DNA of 64,000 nt, from NCBI RefSeq assembly GCF_902459465.1, contig NC_047068.1, forward strand, positions 8,742,001-8,806,000. The letters run 5' to 3'. The notes under the pieces are model-generated. The model ran no database searches. It had not been told where the DNA came from and saw nothing but the letters and a program-made list of their open reading frames with translations. The stretch comes from Asterias rubens. Taxonomy: Eukaryota; Echinodermata; Asteroidea; Forcipulatida; Asteriidae. Position 1 is the stretch's first letter. Each line of letters opens with the position of its first letter. Below are positions 55,660-64,000 of this stretch, piece after piece. The position numbers and the translations under genes are program-made.

Positions 55660-56243
55660 ATACTGTTACACTCATATCGATCAGTTATGTAAAAATAATT
55701 TCTAGAAATATTTGGGTGATTAATAAGACCAAATTTCTGGTCCCAGCAACAGTACTAGATTCTCTTTATAACTCATTAATCGTATCGTATGTTCATTATG
55801 GTATACTGTTGGTATACTGGCATGGGGAGGTAGTTCAATCAACAAACTGAACAGAATTCTCCTCCTACAGAAACGGGCTTTACGTACCATTAATTTTGCT
55901 GATTTTCGTTCACATACAAGTCCCTACTTTACTAAACATAATACTCTTAAAGTCAAAGACATTTATTATCACCAACTCGGGTCCCTCATGTACCTGTCTA
56001 CCCGTAATACTTTACCATCCTCAATTAACGGTATATTTACACACAATCATGAGATTCACTCACACTTTACCCGTCAAGCCTCCAACCTTCATAATATACA
56101 ATACCCGTACTTCTCTTGCTCATAAAACAGTCAAACTTGACGGACCCCAGCTCTGGAACTCTAAACTTAAAGTCTCTAAAAGTCTTTCTGTATTTAAGCG
56201 TAAATTTAAGTGTACTTTGTTGATTTCATGTTGTTGATAGATG
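55660..56243 (+). pseudogene. 5'-truncated non-LTR retrotransposon, reverse transcriptase C-terminus
   Basis: Conceptual translation gives ISRNIWVINKTKFLVP, VLDSLYNSLIVSYVHYG, then after a frame change LNRILLLQKRALRTINF, and a tail with DGPQLWNSKLKVSKSL and FKRKFKCTLL before a stop. This is the standard ending of jockey/CR1-type LINE ORF2. An 11-bp direct duplication (GTATACTGTTG region at 55801) causes the first frame shift, and another break lies near 56115. It is dead and carries no 5' part. Confidence 0.8.
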
Positions 56244-56282
56244 TTGTCTTTCCTACATTGCTGACCTGTCGTTGTTACAAGG

Positions 56283-56542
56283 TTGCGTTCGGTTAGCTTC
56301 CCTGGGTTGATCCCGCGGTGCTCACTCGGGTGAGCCACTGACAAGAGCTAAACGAACGATCACTCACCGCTCTCGTAGTGACGTCATGCACCTGGGGCTA
56401 GCCCCCACTAGTGACCCACTCCACAAGCAGGGCACTGGGGGCTGGCCAGGTGCCTGGTGAGCCCCTGGAATAACGTCAAAGCTATTCGAGCGCACCGGTG
56501 GCAGACCGGGGTCGACCCAGGGAAGCTAAACGAACGCACTCA
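56283..56542. mobile_element. GC-rich foldback MITE (TGCGTTCGGTTAGCTTCCC)
   Basis: Left end TGCGTTCGGTTAGCTTCCCT then GGGTTGATCCCG; right end inverse with two changes. About 260 bp, starting 40 bp after the LINE remnant. No clear target duplication. Confidence 0.78.
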
Positions 56543-57026
56543 ATTATTATAACGTCATTATTAACGTCAAATATCTCCTCCATTGGAGGATTATTTCAAA
56601 AAGCGTTGATAGTCTCCTATTATATATTGGCAGTGTTACAGTACAATCAACTTTCGCTGCAGGGTGTAAAAATAAAATAATATTTATACGCAAACCGGCT
56701 TATCTTGTCTGCCATTTTGGTAGGCAAAAAAAACAAAAACAAAAAACTTCCGGGTCAGTGTGACCTATATTCGGTCAAACTGACCCACAACCCGGAACAG
56801 TAATGTGTCATTCACCCAGTCTGTCTGATCCGAAATATGGATCAGTATTAAGTTGTAGACCTACCCAGTCCATTTGCTCGGAATTCGGACCAGGTTGACC
56901 ATTGAACACGAGCCTCATTGGAACCGAACACTGTCTAAATATATAAGTCATTTTAAAATACCTTGAAAAATATTATATTGCATTTTAAATGTTACGTATA
57001 ACAATTTCTGGGGTTGAACAAAGAAT

Positions 57027-57101
57027 TGACTAGAGTGGGATTCGAACGAACGACCTCCGGATTAACGTACCGGCGCTCTACCAACTGAGCTATCTAGCCC
57101 T
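57027..57101 (-). tRNA. tRNA-like sequence or tRNA pseudogene (anticodon position GTT)
   Basis: On the - strand: GGGCTAGATAGCTCAGTTGG (acceptor and D arm, good box A), an anticodon arm with CCGG stem around ACGTTAA, then GTTCGTTCGAATCCCAC. The acceptor strand CTAGTC pairs only partly, the T stem pairs poorly (GTTCG against CCCAC), and position 33 is C rather than T. This argues for a tRNA-derived repeat or a pseudogene, not a working tRNA-Asn. Confidence 0.55.
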
Positions 57102-57355
57102 ATATTGGCGGTGTATAACAATTTCATAAAACTATTTTTTGTATTTTGTTAATATACTCTGATAAAGATACACTTAAACAACCATTAATTAACAGGCAAA
57201 TTCCAATAAGAAAATTAATTAATATTTCAGTTTAATAATTATTGTCTCTAGAATAGTGCATTAAAGCTCAAATAATGTATCTTGTGCTGATTAAGTGTTC
57301 CTTTTACATACAGTGCAAGTGGTTGCCTCCAAAGTTGGCTTGACAAAAAAAATCC

Positions 57356-57914
57356 TTAAAGGCACTGGACACTACACTATTGGTAAATCAATCAAATGTT
57401 TTGTAGCATGAAAACTTACCTGGTATCGAGCAATGGAGAATGACTTGCCTCTACAAATCCGCAATATTTCTAACATCAATACTGTCAAGGTCAAGTTGAA
57501 AACCACTTTGTTTAATCTCGCCTATGTGTAATTGTTCTGTTTGTCTTATTTTCCTTGCTGTGTGTGGTTCCCCCTCCTGTGCGCCTTGAGGACCTCATTT
57601 TGGAGGATTTTGGCGCCCTATAAATATTCTTTATTATTATTATTATTAAAACATTCGAACAACGGCTCCCTCTGAAGTAACTTATTTCTTTTGAGAGAAG
57701 AATTCGTCACTCAAATATTATTACTTCTTTTTATCAGGCATCTGAAAGCACACATTTGTCTAGTGAAACAAGGTTGTTTTTTCTTTCACCATTCTCTTAC
57801 TTCGATGACCAATTGAGCTCAATTTTTCACAGGCTTGATAATGATGCATAGATTGGGATACACCAAGTGGGATTACTAGTATTTGACAATTTTATTTACC
57901 AAAATGTGTCCAGC
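57356..57914. mobile_element. Family A MITE, reverse, split by a LINE 3' end
   Basis: Left part from TTAA 57356 to GAGCAATGGAGAA; right part from AAAACATTCGAACAACGGC to GTGTCCAGC. The break holds 57443-57649. The right end runs straight into family E. Confidence 0.8.
57443..57649 (+). mobile_element. LINE 3' end inserted in a MITE
   Basis: Encodes the last residues of a LINE ORF2 (LPLQIRNISNINTVKVKLKT then TLFNLAYV and stop), a short 3' UTR with GGCGCCCTATAAATATTC, and a TTATTATTATTA tail. This tail type is usual for CR1/L2-like elements. It is a strongly 5'-truncated insertion. Confidence 0.8.
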
Positions 57915-58280
57915 AGCCGATTTCACGAAACGCTACAAGATTAATCGTAATCCTATCTCGAGTAAGGACGAGTAACTCATCCTAACTCGTCCTAACTTAT
58001 GATGGGTTTAATGAGTCCAGCAGCCGATTTCACGAAACGCTAGAATTAATCCTACCTCGAGTTAGGACGAGTAACTCGTCCTAACTCGTCCTAACTTAGG
58101 ATGGGTTCAATGCGTCCTAACGTCTTCGGATACGAAATTTAACTCGTCCTAAGTCCTAAGGTCAATCCTAAGTTAAGAAGAGTTTGGTGAAATCGACGGC
58201 CAATGTCTTCAGATAGGGGACTTAACTCGTTCTAAGTCCTGAGATAATCCTAAAGATGGGAAGAGTTTGGTGAAATCAAC
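57914..58280. mobile_element. Family E element with a tandemly repeated left arm
   Basis: The arm CAGCCGATTTCACGAAACGC to GATGGGTT occurs at 57914-58017 and again at 58018-58110 with one change of note. The single right arm, GAGTTTGGTGAAATCGACGG, is at about 58180, and a partial second right arm at 58255. It ends 30 bp before the GPCR exon stop. Confidence 0.75.
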
Positions 58281-58311
58281 AGCTGTGCCTTGTTAAGTAT
58301 TTTACACGGCC

Positions 58312-58461
58312 TTAACGACGCGTCGATGGCCGGCTATCTCTGCGTCTGGTGCGTCTACCGCAGCACACAAGATTCATAAAGGCATCTATGTACAGTGGGT
58401 TGGCTATGGCGTAGCAGAACGGGTTCACGGTGCTATTCATGTGGGCGATATACACGCTCGC
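58312..58461 (-). CDS. TM7 exon of a further muscarinic-like GPCR (partial gene)
   Basis: On the - strand an acceptor (TTTTCCCCACAG) is followed by a phase-0 exon of 49 codons and TAA. It encodes ASVYIAHMNSTVNPFCYA, then IANPLYIDAFMNLVCCG and RRTRRR. It matches the 12139-12297 exon closely except at the first residues and the last few (SRPSTRR here, SHVQGSNIKR there). The TM1-TM6 exon is not found in the 5.5 kb to the right, so it should lie beyond 64000. With the + strand genes it makes a receptor cluster bracketing ERI2 and NUF2. Confidence 0.88.
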   Translation of the reverse strand, partial: ASVYIAHMNSTVNPFCYAIANPLYIDAFMNLVCCGRRTRRRDSRPSTRR

Positions 58462-59825
58462 CTGTGGGGAAAAGGAAAACACAAAAACACATATTTCAAT
58501 TAATTATTGTTAATCAAGTTATTTCAAAGATGTGCATAATTTATATAATGCGTTGTTTCAAAGGAAAGCATTATTCAGGTAAATTTCAAAAATTTACCGG
58601 TATGATTCGGCATTATGGACGGAGGGATAACTTACCAAAAATAAAATAAATAAAATAAAAATTGTAATGTGTAAGGATCGTTTTCGAATGATATTTAGCA
58701 ATTATTTTAATGATTGGGCATTATATGGACGGAAATTTAAGAGAAAACTTTTAAGATACAAAATGGCAAAAAGAATTTTGTTTAATGTACAAATTTGTTC
58801 AAAGGAAACTCAGCATTAATTCATCGGGGCCTTGAACTTGTAGCTGAAATATTAACTCAGATATCGTTATTCGTTGCGCAAAAGCGCGAGAGGAGGAGGC
58901 TTTTTAATAATCGAAATCAATTCAACGTTGCCTTGATTTCACCTTTTATCAAAACCATAAAACCACTAAAACAAATGCTTCAAAAGAGCCGACTCTAATA
59001 TGTAATGTATTGTTGTTTTCTTTCCAATAAGTTACCCAAACATCTAAGGAACCTTCAGACCACACGAAGACTGAAAACCCTTCCCGTTTATTTTCATTTT
59101 TTTGTGTGTGGAGTCACCCAGTCGCGATGCACGGCACGTTTTTGGAACAGACTCCTTGCCAGAAAAACCCCTCACACGGTCACTCCAGCGCACTGCAGTG
59201 AGTTAACCATTATCAGAGCAGCTAGGGCACAGTATGTCAAACACTCCAGGATGAAAATGTTTACATAACAGAGAAGTGCTAATAACTCAAAGGAAATATC
59301 TCCAAATATTGGGGGAAAACAGAACATGCCATTACATTATGTCCTCGGGATGCTAAGAGACAATAATTTGATGTTCATGACACTGACATGGTTTAATTCG
59401 TGACCATTCGCCAAAGGCCTTCCCTCTCGTAAATGTAAACACACGAATTTTGTATGCACGCTCTATTTGTCGCATGATTACATTCCCACATTAATGTTTA
59501 TAGATTTACAGCCAAACTAAACTGGGCCAAAATACTAGTCACGATCCCGAGTTTGGTTAAAAGTTTGCATACAAATACAGAGACATGAAGAACAGCTGCG
59601 CACCGTTGCAGGGCACTGGTTTGAGCAATGTTTGTGCTACTCCTATTTATGATTACAGTTTATTTTAAAAGAAGTGATTATAAACAAATGTTTAAACACC
59701 CCTTACGTGACGCGCTCTCCACCAACAGGAATAGCGAAACTGTCTGAGGTATTTATGAATACATATTTATAGGTTTTACACACGACGGAGAGTTATGTTT
59801 GTCCAGTTAAAATGGGTGTTCCCCG
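58462..59825. other. Intron of the - strand GPCR; nothing else recognised
   Basis: AT-rich with short open frames, including 87 codons at 59005-59268, none with domain similarity or splice signals that I trust. Confidence 0.4.
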
Positions 59826-60070
59826 TTAAAGGGAGGTATACATTTGGTAATCACTCTGAACATGAATGGCAATAACATCTCACTTGGTAAGAGTTAAACA
59901 ACAGCTTTTGATATAATGTATCATTTAGAGAAACCTTTCAATTTGAAGTAGCATCTAAAAAACGCGACCACCTTTAGAAGTGAAATTTCGTCAGGTTATT
60001 TTTTTGTACTAAAAATAGGCCTTTAGGATTAAAACAAACAGTGGATTTCAATTACCAAATGTATACAATC
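59826..60070. mobile_element. Family A MITE, reverse, old and shortened
   Basis: Left GGGAGGTATACATTTGGTAA and right TTACCAAATGTATACAATC preserve the inversion, with much of the middle lost. Confidence 0.65.
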
Positions 60071-60076
60071 ACTTCA

Positions 60077-60356
60077 CGGCAGTGGACACTATTGGTAATT
60101 ACTCAAAATAATTAGTAGCATAAAACCTTTCATGGTAACGAGTAATGGGGAGCTTTTGCCTCAGATTTAGAATTTGAGGTCTCGAAATCAAGTATCTAAA
60201 AGCACAAAACTTGCGCGACATTTCTTTAATTTTTCTTTCATTATTATCTCGCAACTTCGACGACCGATTGAGCTCAAATTTTCACAGGTTTGTTATTTAT
60301 GCATGTTGAGATACACCAAGTGAGAAGACTGGTCTTTGATAATTACCAACGTGTGA
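60077..60356. mobile_element. Family A MITE, reverse, internally deleted
   Basis: Left GGCAGTGGACACTATTGG is intact; the block with CGGCTCCCTC is missing; the right end stops at ACCAACGTGTG. A G homopolymer of about 18 lies just after (60404-60422). Confidence 0.75.
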
Positions 60357-60585
60357 ATTACAATATTGCGACTTGGGGGCAAGGTGCAAAAGGGATAAAG
60401 ATTACGGGGGGGGGGGGGGGGGGGCTCACTGGGGCCACTTGTATCATGCCCAAATCATCCCAGCTCCCTTGGATGTACAACCGCCACACAAAACTATCAC
60501 TAGAATCATAGGAACCGTCTCTATCCTAACAGGTATCCATTTACCTTTGGGTGGAGAGAAATGTATATGAAACAATAGTCGAGAC

Positions 60586-60885
60586 TGGGATTCGAACCTA
60601 CACATCCGCATCCTGATGACTTGTAAACCAATATTTGAAAGAGGTGTCATTTCCAATAATGGTCCCCTGTCATGGCATATAATGAAACTTCAGGAGGCCA
60701 AGATACCACACTGGTTCTGAGAGAAACCTAGCGCTGTTTGAGAAAGACTCATCACTACAAGGATTCAAACTGCGTGAAGCCATCGGGCTAGAGCGGTGGT
60801 CTATAGTGGTATATAATATTTATAAGAAATCTGCTCTAGCAATGCAAATGTCGTGGGTTCGAACACCCGATTGTTTTGCCTCTGT
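60586..60885. repeat. Opposed tRNA-like segments
   Basis: On the - strand at 60586-60640 a box-B-like AGGTTCGAATCCCAG precedes GATGCGGATGTG; on the + strand at 60787-60880 a head with GGCTAGAGCGGTGG leads to GTCGTGGGTTCGAACACCCG. Both look like tRNA-derived retroposon heads in opposite directions. Confidence 0.5.
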
Positions 60886-60969
60886 AAGGGTAAACTTAAA
60901 ATCATATAAGGAAACATATTAGTGTGATCGATGGCTAAATATTGTCAATGAAACAAATTTGTGCACTTT

Positions 60970-61262
60970 AACGGTCCCCAATGTACAATAATGTTCCGTC
61001 CCAAATCAACGAATACGGTCCATATGTATCATAGAGTTATATAACTCTATGATATGTATACAATAATACGGTCCCAATGTACGAAAACCGTCCCAATGTA
61101 CGAAAACGGTTCCAATGTACTAAAACTGTTCCAATGTACTAAAGCTGTTCCAATGTACGAAGTGACGGTCCCAATGTACGAAAACGGTCCCAATGTACGA
61201 AAACGGTTCCAATGTTTGTAAGAATACGGTCAATGTACGAATACAGTCCCAAAGTACGAAAT
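60970..61262. repeat. 19-20 bp minisatellite (CGGTCCCAATGTACGAAAA) with a palindrome
   Basis: About a dozen units of CGGTCCCAATGTACGAAAA and variants. A 28-bp perfect palindrome centred on TTATATAA lies inside at 61027-61054. From 61263 to 62000 I see nothing further. Confidence 0.85.
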
Positions 61263-62000
61263 CTTGTGAAATTTGCAAAGTCATTCATCTGGTGATGGGT
61301 TACGGTTGAGAGTCTTCTCTTCCAGCAAGATCCAGCCTCGCGTTAAATGTGCACCAAGTCACCCGAAGGGAATACATCTATATTATGGTGCAATGTCTGA
61401 TAGGCCGGAACACTTGTCCCCTGTCAGCCGTTAACCCTACAAAATCAACAGTGTGGCTGTAGAAAGAGATCGAACGAAAAGTTAATGCAGCAGAATAGAG
61501 AAGTGCACCGAGCTAGGGGGCACGGGTTTCGGAGCTAAGCTTTGGCCGTTCCTATAGACGATGTGACCTGTGACATTACATGTTTACAAAAGAGACACAG
61601 AGCCTTGACTTCCTGCAGGCATGATTTGTACACAGCTCAATGGAAGAAAACATAAAATCTTAAATTTTATGGAGATTGCACTGTATAATTCTTATCAACT
61701 TTTGATATGATGAAAGGGGGCACATCTCAAAACTTGACCAGCTTTTACGTCACAACTCTTCTTTTTCTGTGGACATTATGACACAAAATGCCACCTTTCC
61801 CATAGGACCAGTGTAGTATCTTGCCTGCCAGAATACTCAAAGAATGTACAAGGTCACACTTATTGTAAACAAGGTTCACATGGTCTATATATAGCATATC
61901 TAAATAACCGTTGACGTAACTTTTCACGACAACATTTGCAAACGGGTTGCAAATGTTTACGTACATTTTTCACGTCAGACGTTGTGACTTTGCCCAGTTT

Positions 62001-62236
62001 TGACGAAGTTGTGTGCATATTTAGATGGGTGATTTCAAGACCTCAAGTTCTAAATCTGAGGTATCGAAATCAAATTCGTGGAAAATTACTTCTTTCTCGA
62101 AAACTATGGCACTTCAGAGGGAGCTGTTTCTCACAACGTTTTATACCATCAACCTCTCCCCATTACTCGTCACCAAGAAAGGTTTTATGCCAATAATTAT
62201 TTTGAGTAATTACCAATAGTGTCCACTGCCTTTAAT
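62001..62236. mobile_element. Family A MITE, forward, left half lost
   Basis: Begins in the block GACGAAGTTGTGTGCAT and runs to GTGTCCACTGCC and TTAA at 62233-62236. The centre hairpin is kept. Confidence 0.8.
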
Positions 62237-62768
62237 TGTGCATCTAATATGCATCATATTCGGTTATTAAATTGTCACTGAAATTGGAAAAGTGATGTTT
62301 ACATCCATGTTCTGCCATTTGAACCTCCAGCTACGATAATACAGAATACTGTTATTGCAGATTTGGTTACATGATGACAACATGTAGGTCATATACCCAG
62401 AAATGTAATTCCGAACATTTTCAACTGGATCTTCCAACCGCTGGTGGCTGAAATCAATGTGTTACTTGGAAGCACCTTCATTTTTTGATATTCACAGCTC
62501 CGTGGGGCAACTTAATAGCTGTAAAGCCATGCATACACCAAAATGACATTTGAATCAATTTGCATCCCGTGCTTTTTTCGATTCCGTTTTTTCCCTTCAT
62601 GTATGTCTGATATCCGGTTGAACGCTCAAATTTTCCATCACCTTTCTGTTTTTGAAAACAAAAAAATTACTTTACAGACTTTTTTTCGTAAACGTACCGT
62701 AAAGATTCATGCCGGATTAAAATGGCTGTGCTACAAAGCAAGTTGCCCATGCCATTCGATCAATACCT

Positions 62769-63139
62769 TTAAAGGCAGTGGAAACTATTTGTAATTACTC
62801 AAAATAATTATTAGCATAAAACCTTACTTGGTAACGAGTAATGGGGAGCTGTTGATGGAATAAAACATTGTGAGAAACGGCTCCCTCTAAAGTAACGTAG
62901 TTTTAGAGAAAGAAGTAATTTTCAACGGATTTGATTACGAGACCTCAGATTTAGAATTTGAGGTCTCGAAATCAAATTCTGAAAGCACACAACTTGTGCG
63001 ACAAAGGCGTTTTTTCTTTCATATTATCTCGCAACTTCGATGACCGATTGAGTTCAGAGTTTTTTAATTTTATGCATATTATGTTGAGATACGCCAAGTG
63101 AGAAGACTGGTCTTTGACAGTTACCAATGGTGTCCAGTG
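62769..63139. mobile_element. Family A MITE, reverse
   Basis: TTAA at 62769-62772; right end ACCAATGGTGTCCAGTGTC without TTAA. The centre hairpin (GAGACCTCAGATTTAG with its inverse) is intact. Confidence 0.83.
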
Positions 63140-63189
63140 TCGAGTCAATGATGAATTCGCTTGTAGAAAATGGGTGAATAATTTGTTAA

Positions 63190-63500
63190 TGAAAAGAGCA
63201 ATAAAGAAAATGAGAGTTTCTTTTACAGCTCAGGGTAAAAATAAATGCTGGACAGACGTCACTAAATTTGTGTACAAAATTTTCCAAGCTATTAATAAAT
63301 GAACAGACCAATAAAGGCAATGAGAGTTACTTTACAATCCAGGATAAAAAATAAATGCTGGACAGCAAAAATGAGGGGCACAAGTGGCTACGGGCAGCTT
63401 GTCTCAGCGGAGCATCCTATACCGTGCTACAAAATGAAGACGAAGACGAAGAAGAAGAAGACGACGACGACGACGACGGCGACGGCGATAATCATTGTAT
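63190..63500. repeat. Diverged direct duplication and GAC/GAA trinucleotide run
   Basis: The stretch with CAATAAAGAAAATGAGAG to AATAAATGCTGGACAG (about 63200-63257) recurs at about 63310-63366 with a few changes. At 63438-63487 a run of GAA and GAC triplets follows. Nothing further is recognised to 64000. Confidence 0.6.
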
Positions 63501-64000
63501 CAAATGATTGAGAATAACACCACCATAATTCAAACTCAGGCTGCTGTATAAAGTTACAGGGTGTGGTTTCGAATCCCAGTCTGGACTCTTGTTTCACTAA
63601 ATACAAGACACTTTTATCTACAAGGAGGTTTGGGTGCCTGTGAAGGCTCTTGTAGCTTGTGGTGTGGCGGCTGTAACCCCCAATGAGCTATGGTGGGAGG
63701 TTTCGGGCGCGGTGAGGACTTTTTTTTAGTTGTAGGCGACTGCGCCCAATGATGTAGGGATCTGAAAAGCGAGATGTCCAAAATAAACAAAAGAGAACGA
63801 AGGAGAAAGACGAAATAGAAGAACACTAATCTGACCACAGACCTATAAAGTTGACTAGTTTTAGATTGCCTGATACTGTTCAACCCAAATGAAGCCAGGG
63901 TAATTTCTGCCCTTTGTGTAGTAATCATGGGAACTCCTCCATAAATATTGTAAATAAATAACAGTAAAGGGATAAGTAATTGATTTCTGAATGCAGACCG

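Overview
The window is AT-rich, intron-containing metazoan nuclear DNA, with long introns, GT-AG splicing and a very heavy load of non-autonomous foldback transposons that carry TTAA target sites. The gene families (a muscarinic-like GPCR expansion, ERI2, NUF2) and the repeat style suggest a marine deuterostome invertebrate. I favour an echinoderm, perhaps a sea star; this is inference from style, not from a search. No prokaryotic or viral gene content was recognised.

Layout. (1) 1-12.3 kb: a muscarinic-acetylcholine-receptor-like GPCR locus on the + strand. A unit of about 3 kb carrying a complete first coding exon (N-terminus to TM6) occurs twice in tandem (524-1777 and 5371-6624) with about 1% exon divergence, but only one TM7 exon (12139-12297) follows. 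The encoded receptor keeps DRY, NPxxY and the ECL2 disulfide. It lacks the amine-binding Asp3.32 (Asn here) and the Trp6.48 toggle (Ser here). (2) 12.3-26.6 kb: gene-poor DNA with foldback elements, a 15-16 bp minisatellite with higher-order structure, a 1 kb palindrome array bounded by terminal inverted repeats, and an orphan histone-type 3' stem-loop. (3) 26.7-38.0 kb, + strand: ERI2, an exoribonuclease of the DEDDh/ERI1 family with a C-terminal GRF zinc finger, assembled here from nine coding exons (695 aa). (4) 39.0-49.3 kb, - strand: NUF2, a kinetochore NDC80-complex subunit, assembled from eleven coding exons (449 aa) and converging on ERI2 tail to tail with about 1 kb between stop codons. 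(5) 49.4-64 kb: repeats, a 5'-truncated LINE, tRNA-derived sequences, and at 58312-58461 on the - strand a second TM7 exon. This exon belongs to another member of the GPCR family whose first exon must lie beyond the right edge.

Thus members of one receptor family, in opposite orientation, bracket two housekeeping genes (RNA processing and chromosome segregation) that have no evident functional link to them. The repeats are unusually informative. The two GPCR copies act as filled and empty sites for two different transposon families, and several elements are nested in one another, so target-site duplications can be read directly. Three foldback families with different termini share one internal block, which suggests a common origin.

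Exon coordinates were derived by hand from reading frame, splice sites and family similarity. UTRs and transcription starts are not determined except where stated as inference.
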